Shown piece after piece: positions 37,677 to 46,422 of a DNA stretch of 64,000 nt. Both the position numbers and the translations under genes were made by a program. The stretch lies in contig NZ_FQZQ01000016.1 of assembly GCF_900142085.1 (NCBI RefSeq), positions 42,877 to 106,876 on the forward strand. Direction: 5' to 3'. The notes beneath the pieces are model-generated. The model had not been told where the DNA came from, did no database searches, and was given only the letters and a program-made list of their open reading frames with translations. The stretch comes from Shimia gijangensis (GTDB taxonomy: Bacteria; Pseudomonadota; Alphaproteobacteria; Rhodobacterales; Rhodobacteraceae). Every line of letters begins with the position of its first letter. Position 1 is the first letter of the stretch.

Positions 37677-39341
37677 ATGAGACGTCTATTATTGACCGGA
37701 GCGACGCTGGCAATGGTGGGGATGACCGCCACCGCCGAAGATGCTCCGATTGTCCACGACTCTGAATATTACATTCTGAAGTCGCAGCATGCTGAGCAAT
37801 GGCAAAAAGACAACGCCGAGGTCGACGCAAAAATTGCCAGCTTTAAGGAAGCAAACGGCGGAAAGCCACCGAACATTCTTTACATTCTGGTTGATGATAT
37901 TGGCTTCGGAGACATGGGTATTCCCGAACTGAATGCGGTCCGCGGGATATCGACGCCAAACATCAACAAGCTTTCTGACGAAGGCTTGCGGATGTCTCGC
38001 ATGTACACTGAACCTTCTTGCACACCAACTCGAGTCGCATTCAGCACCGGACGTTTGCCTGTTCGTATGGGTATGGGTGATACGACCGTGGACATCGCTG
38101 GCTTTGGTCTTCCTGCCGAAGAGGTTACCTTAGCCGAACTTCTGAAGGAAGAAGGTTACAATACAGTACACGTTGGCAAATGGCACATGGGTGATATTGC
38201 CGAGAGTTGGGCCATGAATCAGGGCTTTGATTGGGCCGGTCATCCTATCCACCAACAAGGTCAGCTAACGATCTATTCTGACTCCGCTGTCAAAGAGCAA
38301 GTCTCCGTAGGCATTAAGGATTTTGACGACCGTTTTGTTCTTGACGAGTTTTTCCGGCCCAACCCCTCGGCAATGGTACTGGGGATCGAGGGCACAGCAG
38401 GTGGCCCAATCCGGGAAGTACACATGGAGCCGGGTGAGCGTTGGAATGCGCAAAAGTACGACGAGATGAACCAGCGGTATCAGGATCAAACCCTAGAGCA
38501 CATGCGTGACCTCGCTGGCAAGGATGAACCGTTTTTCCTTCAGTATTGGCCCCTAATTCCATTGGATAACACCCGTGAAGGCCGAAATGGCCCTGAATCC
38601 CCAAATGGCGGTTTGTATGCCGACAAGTTGCAGTTGCTGGACAAATGGGTTGGCGACATCTTGGCCGAAATGGAGACTCTAGGGATCGCGGACAACACAA
38701 TTGTTGTTCTGATGGGTGACAATGGCCACTTCACCAAGTATTCGCCACAGTCCGGGTTTACGTCGATGGTATTCCGCGGTGGAAAAGGCGCAACCACAGA
38801 AGGCGGTATCCGCGTTGATGCGTTTATACGATGGCCGGGAATGATTGGTGCTGACACTATTGCAAACAACATCATCCACGTCTCGGATCTTTATACGACA
38901 TTGGCAAGAATGGCCGGTGCAGATGGCCACATCCCGCGCGACCGCCTGGTCGATGGTGTGGATCAGACGGCAGCATTGTTGATTGATGAAACCAAGGGAC
39001 GCCGCGATCACGTGATCGTCTACTCAATCGACTCACCCAAGGCGATTATCAAGGATCACCTCAAGCTGAACCTTCCAGGACCAGGCCAAAGCCCGATCCT
39101 TGCGGACTTTTTTGACGTATATCGCGATACGCACGAGAAGTACCCCGTTTCGACCGAAGTGGGTGCCTGGGGTGGCAAAGAGTTTGTTCGCATTCTGGAA
39201 CGCCACATGGGCCGAAAACAAATGTACCCGGATACACCGCCAGCCTTTGGCAAGCCTTATGAGGGGATCGAAAACCTTCGCCCTGAAACGCAAGCGGCCG
39301 TTGAAGCGTTCATGCTAAAACGTGCTTCGGTGCAGCAATAA
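37677..39341 (+). CDS. Type I (formylglycine) arylsulfatase
   Basis: This 554-residue enzyme has a signal peptide (MRRLLLTGATLAMVGMTATA), so it is periplasmic or secreted, and it would release sulfate from sulfate esters. The metal aspartates are D73 and D74 in ILVDDIGFGDMG. The sulfatase signature SCTPTR gives C115 as the residue converted to formylglycine, followed by STGRLPVRMG. GKWHMG and MGDNGH are further active-site segments. AAGGGGA precedes the ATG. The formylglycine-generating enzyme is not in the window. The next gene encodes an outer-membrane barrel and may be functionally linked. Confidence 0.93.
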   Translation: MRRLLLTGATLAMVGMTATAEDAPIVHDSEYYILKSQHAEQWQKDNAEVDAKIASFKEANGGKPPNILYILVDDIGFGDMGIPELNAVRGISTPNINKLSDEGLRMSRMYTEPSCTPTRVAFSTGRLPVRMGMGDTTVDIAGFGLPAEEVTLAELLKEEGYNTVHVGKWHMGDIAESWAMNQGFDWAGHPIHQQGQLTIYSDSAVKEQVSVGIKDFDDRFVLDEFFRPNPSAMVLGIEGTAGGPIREVHMEPGERWNAQKYDEMNQRYQDQTLEHMRDLAGKDEPFFLQYWPLIPLDNTREGRNGPESPNGGLYADKLQLLDKWVGDILAEMETLGIADNTIVVLMGDNGHFTKYSPQSGFTSMVFRGGKGATTEGGIRVDAFIRWPGMIGADTIANNIIHVSDLYTTLARMAGADGHIPRDRLVDGVDQTAALLIDETKGRRDHVIVYSIDSPKAIIKDHLKLNLPGPGQSPILADFFDVYRDTHEKYPVSTEVGAWGGKEFVRILERHMGRKQMYPDTPPAFGKPYEGIENLRPETQAAVEAFMLKRASVQQ

Positions 39342-39350
39342 CAAACGCAT

Positions 39351-39378
39351 TGTGGGCGGTATCCGTTTGCCGCCCACA
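39351..39378 (+). terminator. Hairpin after arylsulfatase gene, no clear U tract
   Basis: A perfect 9-bp stem, TGTGGGCGG with CCGCCCACA, encloses a 10-base loop just after the stop codon. No T run follows, so it may stabilise the mRNA end or terminate only weakly. Confidence 0.5.
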
Positions 39379-39465
39379 CATATTACCTCAGGTCATATTG
39401 TCAGTGATCGTTTTGGACAGCCTCAGGGCGTTTTTCGGGGGACTACCCCAGAAGGTGAGTGAGCC

Positions 39466-40263
39466 GTGAAAAAGATATCTCTAAATGCTCTTCTAGTGTC
39501 AACATCCGGTTTTCTGGCGACGGCTTCTGGTGTGCATGCCCAATCGTTACCTGCACCTGGTCAGGACGATTCAGGGTGGCGTACAGCGTTGTCACTCTAT
39601 CTGTTTTCGCCGGTGCGAAACTGGGGCGACTCGACCATTGGCGGCAACACTGTTTCAGTTGACCTCAGATTTGACGATTTAATAGAAAACCTTGATTTTG
39701 TGGGCGCAGGTCGCATGGAAACCTGGAACGGTGATTTCGGCATTATTGCGGACGTCAACTATGCGGCGCTGCAGAAACAAAGTAACCTGCCCGGGCCCGG
39801 TGGCCTGCCGTACGATATTCAGATACGCCAGAAATGGGCGGCCATTCTCGGAGCTTACCGCGTTGCCCAAGGTACGGGCGGCAACGGCCTGCCCTTTACG
39901 GTTGACGTACAGGGTGGCGCACGCTGGAATTCGATCAAGCAGACCGTGCAAATCGGTCCCCTGCCGACCGTGGGTGGGAATGAAGATTGGATCGAGCCAG
40001 TGATCGGCCTGCGTGGCATGTGGCGTTTGAATGACAAATGGACAACTGTGGCATCGGCCGACTTAGGCGGGTTTGGTGCAGGAGGCAACGATCTTCAGAC
40101 GAGTGTCAGTGTAGGCTTTGACTATCAACCGTGGGACAATACGGCCATAACTTTTGGGTATCGATACTTTAGCGTGGATTACAGCACGACGCTTACGGGC
40201 GGAACCTTTGCATATGACATGCAGCAACATGGCCCCTACGTCGGCGTGAAATTCTTTTTCTGA
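39466..40263 (+). CDS. Outer-membrane beta-barrel protein
   Basis: This 265-residue protein has a signal peptide (MKKISLNALLVSTSGFLATASGVHA) and alternating amphipathic strands. The terminal strand ends VGVKFFF, with the C-terminal Phe typical of outer-membrane proteins. It resembles small barrel proteins of the OmpW/DUF type, but I cannot assign a specific family. GTG at 39466 follows AAGGTGAG. It lies 124 bases after the arylsulfatase gene on the same strand and might assist uptake of its substrate or product. Confidence 0.78.
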   Translation: MKKISLNALLVSTSGFLATASGVHAQSLPAPGQDDSGWRTALSLYLFSPVRNWGDSTIGGNTVSVDLRFDDLIENLDFVGAGRMETWNGDFGIIADVNYAALQKQSNLPGPGGLPYDIQIRQKWAAILGAYRVAQGTGGNGLPFTVDVQGGARWNSIKQTVQIGPLPTVGGNEDWIEPVIGLRGMWRLNDKWTTVASADLGGFGAGGNDLQTSVSVGFDYQPWDNTAITFGYRYFSVDYSTTLTGGTFAYDMQQHGPYVGVKFFF

Positions 40264-40411
40264 CGCAGCGGCACTTTGCCTCTGATCATGTAAAAAATGT
40301 AGGGGAAACCCTATATGAAACGCACGATGTTTCATGAAGCGTACGGCGCACTTCCCGCTATTGCCTGACCCTTCATAGACCCCACTACAACTTAAATCAA
40401 AGAGTCTCAAA

Positions 40412-41623
40412 ATGGCTGACATACTTTTTTATCTCGGACTGGTCGTTTCCCTTGTGATCGGTTTCATTTATTTCCGCGATCTGGGCGATGTGTCTCAGAT
40501 GCTATTAAAGGTGAAACGCGAGAATATGGTGCGTTTCATGCGTCATGAAAACAAGCTGATTGGTGTTGGCATTCTGGCGGCCATTGCGATGATTGTCGGG
40601 TTTGCGATGGGTGGCGGTAACACTTGGGTGTTCGTAATTGCGCTGGTCTTGGTCGCGTTCTTTTTCTTGTTCACCTACATCTGGGTTCACGCGGGTTTGC
40701 GTAACCAAAAGGACAAGGCTCAGTATTACCCAATTGACGTGGCCCGGGACTATATCAACCCCTCAGCGAGCGTCATCGTGATCGAAAACAACGGCCACGC
40801 ACGGGCCCATTCGGATGCGCAAATGCTGCGCCCACATCTGGCCGGTGACGATGCAGGCCTGGACGGTGAAGACGTGATCATGACATATTGCGCCATGGCC
40901 AATCTGGGCGTCGGATACAGCCCGTCCATCGAAGGTCAAAAGCTGAACCTCGAAGTGTTGGCACAGCACGGCAACAATCTGATCCTGCGGGACAACAACA
41001 CGGGCGAGCCGATCCAACACATCTATGGCTTCCGTGAAGCAGATACTGATCCGAATGCAGATGGTCCTGTGTGCGCGTTGCGCCCCTCGCTGGCGATGAA
41101 GCCTTGGCCAACGTTCCGGATGAGCTTTCGCGCCTTCCAGAAAGCCTACCCAGAGGGTGAAGTGTTCATCAACATGCCGTCTAAGAACCCAATCGTTCGC
41201 TTGTTCGATATGGTTGTGGGCATAGCTTTTGGCGTTGGTATTGAGCGTCAGCACCAAGAAGCCGCGCCCGTCATGGACAACATGACTCACTATGACGACC
41301 GCCTGCCCAACAAGACCTATGTCTGGGGCGCAACCGTGGGCAATGATGCGGTGTGCTGGACAGACGACTTTGTCATCGAGAACGACAACGTGGTGAATGC
41401 CAACCTTGGTGGCCGCGATGTGGTGGTGGCTTATGATCCGAAGTTCGAAAGCCTTGGTATCTGGTATAATGACAGCGGCAAGCCCGTGACACGCTGCGAT
41501 TTTTGGGGCGAGAGCGATCAGGGCAAATTGGAACGGATTGAATCCATGCGCCCGGGTCTTTTCTGGCATGTTTGGGTCGAATTCTTCCAACACACCGACA
41601 TCAACCGCATCTCTGCCAGCTAA
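40412..41623 (+). CDS. DUF3179 membrane protein
   Basis: This 403-residue protein has N-terminal membrane helices (about 3-21, 48-66 and 72-92) followed by a DUF3179-like domain (VIVIENNGHARAHSDAQML, then VIMTYCAMANLGVGYSP, LILRDNNTGEPIQHIYG). Its function is unknown. DUF3179 proteins usually have a signal peptide and a periplasmic domain, so the three-helix anchor is a variation. It is followed by a good terminator and appears monocistronic. Confidence 0.82.
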   Translation: MADILFYLGLVVSLVIGFIYFRDLGDVSQMLLKVKRENMVRFMRHENKLIGVGILAAIAMIVGFAMGGGNTWVFVIALVLVAFFFLFTYIWVHAGLRNQKDKAQYYPIDVARDYINPSASVIVIENNGHARAHSDAQMLRPHLAGDDAGLDGEDVIMTYCAMANLGVGYSPSIEGQKLNLEVLAQHGNNLILRDNNTGEPIQHIYGFREADTDPNADGPVCALRPSLAMKPWPTFRMSFRAFQKAYPEGEVFINMPSKNPIVRLFDMVVGIAFGVGIERQHQEAAPVMDNMTHYDDRLPNKTYVWGATVGNDAVCWTDDFVIENDNVVNANLGGRDVVVAYDPKFESLGIWYNDSGKPVTRCDFWGESDQGKLERIESMRPGLFWHVWVEFFQHTDINRISAS

Positions 41624-41647
41624 GTTTCGGCAAATTGCGAACCCGTC

Positions 41648-41680
41648 AAACCCTGCGCTTTTGGCGTGGGGTTTTTCTTT
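41648..41680 (+). terminator. Rho-independent terminator after DUF3179 gene
   Basis: An 11-bp stem with two G-T pairs (41648-41658 with 41664-41674, five-base loop) runs into a T-rich tail (TTCTTT). Confidence 0.8.
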
Positions 41681-41798
41681 GACCTCACGCGAAGCCCGGC
41701 GGCGCCCCGTCGAAACGCTACGTTACCGCACTCAGGTTTCGTTTGCTTGACCCGTTAAGTGCTTGTCATAGTGATCCTGTAAGCCAGGAGAGACCTTC

Positions 41799-43322
41799 GT
41801 GCACGATCAGCTTGACACATTCTTGCGCAACGCCGCCGCTCAGAAAGCGGATGGACTGGCAATCATCGACCATGACGACCAACGCTTGAACTGGTCTGAA
41901 CTATGGCAGGCCACACAATGTGCCCGCGACAGATTGCAAGCTGCTGGCGTGGGTCCCGGCAACCGCGTTGTTCTTGTGCTGGAAAACTGTGCCGAAGTTG
42001 TTGCGTTTTTTTTCGCAACCACAATGCTGCAAGCCTCTGCGGTCGCAGTGAATGCGCGTATGACACAGGACGAGCTACATCGGATTGTTGAACACTCTGA
42101 CCCTTCCGCATTGGTGTTCACAACGTCATCGTCCCAGGACGCCCGCAACCATGCCAAACAATGGTCCGCAACGGCCGAGATCGGCATTTTCGGAGAGGTC
42201 GCGATCGCCGCGCGATCCGGCAGCACGCCCGAGCCCACTTCACCAGATCCGGCAAAACAGGTTGCCTTGTTGCTGTACACGTCGGGCACCACAGGCGCAC
42301 CCAAGGCCGCCATGTTGACCCATACCAACCTGATGGCCGCGGCGCGGGCCTCGGCGGATGTACGCGGGATGCGCGATGGGGACATGACCTATCTCGCTCT
42401 GCCCTTGTCCCACATTTTTGGCATTGTCACGATGCTGGCGATTTGTTTTGCCCAAGGCTCCGTACGGCTGGAAGCCCGGTTTTCCGTGGAGCGGCTTTAC
42501 GCCGCGATCCAAAAGGATGTGACTCTTTTACCGGCTGTTCCCCAAATGCACGCGCATTTGTTTGAGTATGCCCAGACCCATGGCATGCCAAAATACGACA
42601 AGGGCCTGTTGCGCTATGTCTCGTCCGGCGGAGCGCCATTGGACCCTGCGTGGAAACGCGAGGCAGAGGCATTCTATGGCGTGGCTTTGCAAAACGGATA
42701 CGGGCTGACCGAATGCGGAGCCGGAGTTTACGCCACACGTAATGACTTTGGCGATCCGGATATCAGCGTGGGCGGGCCCATGCTGGGCAGCACATTGACG
42801 TTGGATCTGAAGGCACCGGGGGCGAAACCGGAAGAAGGCATTGGCGAGATTCTGGTCAGTGGCCCACAGGTTATGAAGGGCTATTTCCGTGATCTCGAAC
42901 AGACAAAGCCGGTCCTGTCAGAAGACGGTGTGTTTCGCACGGGCGATCTGGGCCGGTTCGATGGTGCAGGGCGTTTACATATCGTCGGGCGCACCAAAGA
43001 GCTGATTATCCGCTCAGGCTTTAATGTCTATCCTGTCGAGGTCGAAGCGGCACTAACCGAGCACCCGGATGTTACAGTGGCGGCGGTGGTGGGCCGTTCC
43101 GTTGAGGGCAACGAAGAGGTTCTGGCTTTTGTTAAGGCCGCCCCGAACTGTGGCCTGACTGCGGAAATGCTGAGAACGTATCTCAAAGAGCATCTGGCCC
43201 CCTACAAACGTCCATCGCATATTATCGTAGCCAAAGAGTTGCCTGCCGCCCCAACCGGGAAAATCCTGAAGGCCAGGCTGATTGACCATTTTGCCGTAGA
43301 GCTGGCGGCCTTAGAACGCTAG
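41799..43322 (+). CDS. AMP-forming acyl-CoA ligase
   Basis: This 507-residue member of the ANL superfamily activates a carboxylate, probably a fatty or aromatic acid, to its CoA thioester via an acyl-AMP. The P-loop-like LLYTSGTTGAPKAAMLTH is at about residues 157-174, NGYGLTEC forms the A5 motif, FRTGDLGRFD is A7, and GRTKELIIRSGFNVYPVEVE is A8. The catalytic lysine lies in PTGKILK near the C-terminus. GTG start after CCAGGAGAGA. It is followed closely by a serine hydrolase gene on the same strand. Confidence 0.92.
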   Translation: MHDQLDTFLRNAAAQKADGLAIIDHDDQRLNWSELWQATQCARDRLQAAGVGPGNRVVLVLENCAEVVAFFFATTMLQASAVAVNARMTQDELHRIVEHSDPSALVFTTSSSQDARNHAKQWSATAEIGIFGEVAIAARSGSTPEPTSPDPAKQVALLLYTSGTTGAPKAAMLTHTNLMAAARASADVRGMRDGDMTYLALPLSHIFGIVTMLAICFAQGSVRLEARFSVERLYAAIQKDVTLLPAVPQMHAHLFEYAQTHGMPKYDKGLLRYVSSGGAPLDPAWKREAEAFYGVALQNGYGLTECGAGVYATRNDFGDPDISVGGPMLGSTLTLDLKAPGAKPEEGIGEILVSGPQVMKGYFRDLEQTKPVLSEDGVFRTGDLGRFDGAGRLHIVGRTKELIIRSGFNVYPVEVEAALTEHPDVTVAAVVGRSVEGNEEVLAFVKAAPNCGLTAEMLRTYLKEHLAPYKRPSHIIVAKELPAAPTGKILKARLIDHFAVELAALER

Positions 43323-43385
43323 ACCCGAAGATTGAGCGGGGGCAAAGTAGATGGAAACATGTGCCAAAGGAAATTGGGTCTGGAC

Positions 43386-44630
43386 ATGATGAACTCTGTA
43401 TCAACACAGGATCGCAGTTTCGACAATGGCGGCCTTGGCAACATTCGAAGCTGGATGCAACGTAACGTTGATGATCGCAAGCTGGCTGGATGCAGCATGC
43501 TTATGGCCCACAAATCGGATGAGGTCTTCTTTCACGCCGCCGGCCAACGAAGCCGGGAAAAGGCCCTGCCCTATACCCGCGATACCGCCACACGCATTTA
43601 CTCCATGACCAAACCCATAACCAGCGCCGCACTGATGATGCTGGTCGAACGCGGATTGGTTCATCTCGAGGCACCCGTTAGCCGTTTCATTCCAGCATTT
43701 GAAACCATGCAGGCGCTCATTCCCGGTGCTGAGCATATCGACCAAACAGAACCGGCACCGTCACCCACGCTGCACCAGCTGATGACCCACACCAGTGGGC
43801 TAAGCTATCCATTTAATCCCGGAATTTTGGCGCGGGCAATGGATGCTCAGGATCTGATTTTTGGCCCCCGTCAGGGGAGATTGGCCGACATGGTCGATCA
43901 GGTTGCAAAGTTGCCGCTGGCCTTTCAGCCCGGAAGTCGGTGGGAGTATTCTGTGGCTACGGATGTTCTTGGGCGTGTGGTCGAAATCATATCGGGAAAA
44001 CCGCTGGACGTGTTTTTCTCAGACGCGATATTTGAACCGCTTGGTATGACCGAAACGTCGTTTTCCGTCCCGATGCAGGCGCGTGATCGGTTTGCTTCGC
44101 TCTATACGCCATTGGCTGGCGACGCGATGGCGCTGAACGAAGCCAAAACGGGCGGGGAAAGCCTGCGGCTCGTGGATGAAGCCGAAACGTCGCCTTTTCT
44201 TAAGACCGAAATGCATTCGGGTGGTGGCGGTCTGATCAGCACGATCGACGACTACATGAACTTTACCGAGATGCTGCGACAAGGCGGGACTTTTAACGCC
44301 CAACGGCTTTTGTCGACCCGGATCGTGGATTTCATGATGCAGAACCACCTGCCCGGAGACATTGCATCAATGGGACCCCAAAGCTTTGCAGAGCAACCTA
44401 TGGAGGGCATGGGGTTTGGTCTGGGCGGTGCCATCGTGCTTGATCCGGCCCGTGTGGGGACACCGGGGTCAGTTGGAGATTTTAGCTGGGGTGGAATGGC
44501 CTCGACCTTTTTCTGGGTAGACCGTGAAAAAGATCTGAGTGTCGTGTTCTTTACCCAGCTTTCGCCATCCAGTTCCTACCCATTGCGTGCCGAGATGAAA
44601 GCTTTGGTGCATGGAGCAATGGTGGGGTAA
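43386..44630 (+). CDS. Serine beta-lactamase-like (class C/esterase) hydrolase
   Basis: This protein of about 414 residues has the penicillin-binding-protein/class C beta-lactamase fold. The SxxK motif is SMTK in TRIYSMTKPI and the second motif is YSV in RWEYSVATD. The third Lys/His-Thr-Gly-type element is not clear; a GGAIV...WGGMAS region near the C-terminus is the likely equivalent. No signal peptide is evident, so an esterase or amidase role is more likely than antibiotic resistance. The ATG at 43386 is taken; upstream ATG at 43359 or TTG at 43332 are possible. Cotranscription with the acyl-CoA ligase is likely. Confidence 0.85.
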   Translation: MMNSVSTQDRSFDNGGLGNIRSWMQRNVDDRKLAGCSMLMAHKSDEVFFHAAGQRSREKALPYTRDTATRIYSMTKPITSAALMMLVERGLVHLEAPVSRFIPAFETMQALIPGAEHIDQTEPAPSPTLHQLMTHTSGLSYPFNPGILARAMDAQDLIFGPRQGRLADMVDQVAKLPLAFQPGSRWEYSVATDVLGRVVEIISGKPLDVFFSDAIFEPLGMTETSFSVPMQARDRFASLYTPLAGDAMALNEAKTGGESLRLVDEAETSPFLKTEMHSGGGGLISTIDDYMNFTEMLRQGGTFNAQRLLSTRIVDFMMQNHLPGDIASMGPQSFAEQPMEGMGFGLGGAIVLDPARVGTPGSVGDFSWGGMASTFFWVDREKDLSVVFFTQLSPSSSYPLRAEMKALVHGAMVG

Positions 44631-45065
44631 GGGGCGTTGCTCCGCCGAAATTAGTCCGTCTGGTGGCCGCGAAAAATTGCGGATCGATCAGCAACCGTGA
44701 TGAGTTTTGCGAAGTGTGTAGATTGAGACTCAGCCAGCAGTACGATTGGCGCAGCGTTCTCGGGTTTCTATCCTAGCGAGGCGGCAGGCTTTAGGCGATT
44801 CCGTTGAAAACAACCAAAGTCAGATCAGCCAATGTTTAGCTGCCAAAGGCTAAGCCTCTGATCGATAAAGCTTTTGATCTTAACAATGACGCATTTGTTG
44901 CAAGATTAGAATCTAGCTTGACAATTTTACGTAGCATACTACGCTTCTGAACTGCGGACAACTCCATGTGTTATTGGGGAAAGAGCGCACTGCAAACCAG
45001 GCAGTGCCGGTCAATGCCCCAATTGCTGAAAAATTTAGAACGACCTAAAAGTCGGAGTGCAGCCT
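44631..45065. other. Intergenic region before molybdenum hydroxylase operon
   Basis: This 435-base region has no supported gene. AT content rises toward the right and a candidate promoter with an inverted repeat lies at 44918-44945. Confidence 0.6.
44918..44945 (+). promoter_or_regulatory. Candidate promoter with CGTAG/CTACG operator
   Basis: A perfect -35 TTGACA (44918-44923) is spaced 16 bases from TACGCT (44940-44945). The inverted repeat CGTAGCATACTACG (44930-44943) fills the spacer and enters the -10, an ideal repressor position. It faces the molybdenum hydroxylase operon, whose first codon is 120 bases downstream. A GntR/FCD-type regulator remnant lies at 49.5 kb and could once have bound here; that is an inference. 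Confidence 0.45.
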
Positions 45066-45944
45066 ATGTCTTGTGCCTATGATCTGAAGGTTCCAATAAG
45101 CCTGCAGAACGCTTTGGACTTATTGTCTGATGCGCAAAGCATGCCGCTCGCTGGTGGAACCAACCTATTGGTTGAAATTCGTTCCGGCAAAGAACGCCCG
45201 CAAAGGCTTGTCGCACTTGATCGCATTGAGGGCCTGGCAGGCATCGACATCAACAGTGAGACTATCACAATTGGCGCTCGCGCAACTGTCGGAGACTTGC
45301 TGAGGTCAACTGAACTGGCCAAAGCCGCACCTTCGCTGGTCAAAGCAGCGGGGGTTTTTGCGGGTCAGATGGTGCGCAATGCAGGCACAATTGGTGGCAA
45401 CATCGCCTGCGCGTCGCCAGCGGCTGATCTGGTGCCCCCGCTCATGTCACTGGACGCACAGGTCACCCTTCAAAGTTCCTCCGGATCGCGTGTGGTAGCA
45501 CTGGATGAATACTACCAAGGCTATAAGCAGGATGTTCGCAGGCCCGACGAACTGGTCACGCAGATTTCCATGCCGCGTTTGCCAGATCAGACCCACAACA
45601 GGTTTTACAAGCTGGCACGCCGCAGAGGCGATGCAATCACCGTGGTTGGCCTGGCCGTGACCCTGACCGTTTCAGATGGCGTTTGCCGCAAGGCCCGTAT
45701 CGCGATGGGGGCCGTCGCACCATGTGTCATCCGCGCCCGCAACGCCGAAGCCCTGCTGGAGGGCAATGTGTTTGATGCGGCGATGATTGAAACCGCCGCA
45801 GCGCAGGCCGCAGCGGAATGCGCGCCGATTGATGATGTTCGTGCCAGCGCGCAATACCGCCGCCACTGTGTACGTAAACTAACGCGCCGTCTGGTGGCGG
45901 AGGCCTGGAATGATCTTGAAGCGAAGGTGGAAGCCGATGTGTAA
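45066..45944 (+). CDS. Molybdenum hydroxylase FAD-binding subunit
   Basis: This 292-residue medium subunit of a xanthine-dehydrogenase-family enzyme passes electrons from the iron-sulfur subunit to the acceptor through FAD. FAD-binding motifs are LAGGTNLLVEIRSG near residue 33 and NAGTIGGNIACASPAADL at about 107-124. GGAG lies eight bases before the ATG at 45066. It is the first gene of an FAD-FeS-Mo operon; the next gene starts inside its last codons. Confidence 0.93.
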   Translation: MSCAYDLKVPISLQNALDLLSDAQSMPLAGGTNLLVEIRSGKERPQRLVALDRIEGLAGIDINSETITIGARATVGDLLRSTELAKAAPSLVKAAGVFAGQMVRNAGTIGGNIACASPAADLVPPLMSLDAQVTLQSSSGSRVVALDEYYQGYKQDVRRPDELVTQISMPRLPDQTHNRFYKLARRRGDAITVVGLAVTLTVSDGVCRKARIAMGAVAPCVIRARNAEALLEGNVFDAAMIETAAAQAAAECAPIDDVRASAQYRRHCVRKLTRRLVAEAWNDLEAKVEADV

Positions 45945-46422
45945 CAGTAAAACGATCAGGCTGACGATCAACGGTCGCAAGGAAAACCTGTTCCTGTCAC
46001 CTCAACAGACCCTGCTTCAGGCACTACGAGATAACGGTCATGTCGACGTAAAACACGGTTGTGGCAAAGGCGACTGCGGGGCTTGTGCTGTTTTGGTCGA
46101 TGGGTTGGCTGTTGACAGCTGTCTCACGCTCGCGTGGCTGTGCGAGGATAAAGAGGTCACGACCGTTGCCGGTATTGGCAATGGAACGCCTCATCCCTTG
46201 CATGTCGCTTTCCGAGATCTAGGGGCGGCGCAATGCGGGTTTTGCACGCCGGGAATGATCGTCGCGGCCAAGGGGCTTCTGGATGATAATCCGAACCCGG
46301 ACGACAACGAAATCAGGCTGGCGCTGAGCGGTAATCTTTGTCGCTGCACAGGTTATGTGAAGATCGTCGAGGCAGTGCAGGTCGCGGCCCGCGTTCTGAG
46401 AGAAGAGGCGGACCTGTCATGA
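45937..46422 (+). CDS. Molybdenum hydroxylase 2Fe-2S subunit
   Basis: This 161-residue small subunit has two 2Fe-2S clusters. The plant-ferredoxin-type cluster is CGKGDCGACAVLVDG with a later cysteine in SCLTLAW, and the second is CGFCTPGM with GNLCRCTGY. AAGGTGGA precedes the ATG at 45937, which overlaps the end of the FAD subunit gene. Its stop overlaps the Mo subunit start (ATGA). Confidence 0.95.
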   Translation: MCNSKTIRLTINGRKENLFLSPQQTLLQALRDNGHVDVKHGCGKGDCGACAVLVDGLAVDSCLTLAWLCEDKEVTTVAGIGNGTPHPLHVAFRDLGAAQCGFCTPGMIVAAKGLLDDNPNPDDNEIRLALSGNLCRCTGYVKIVEAVQVAARVLREEADLS

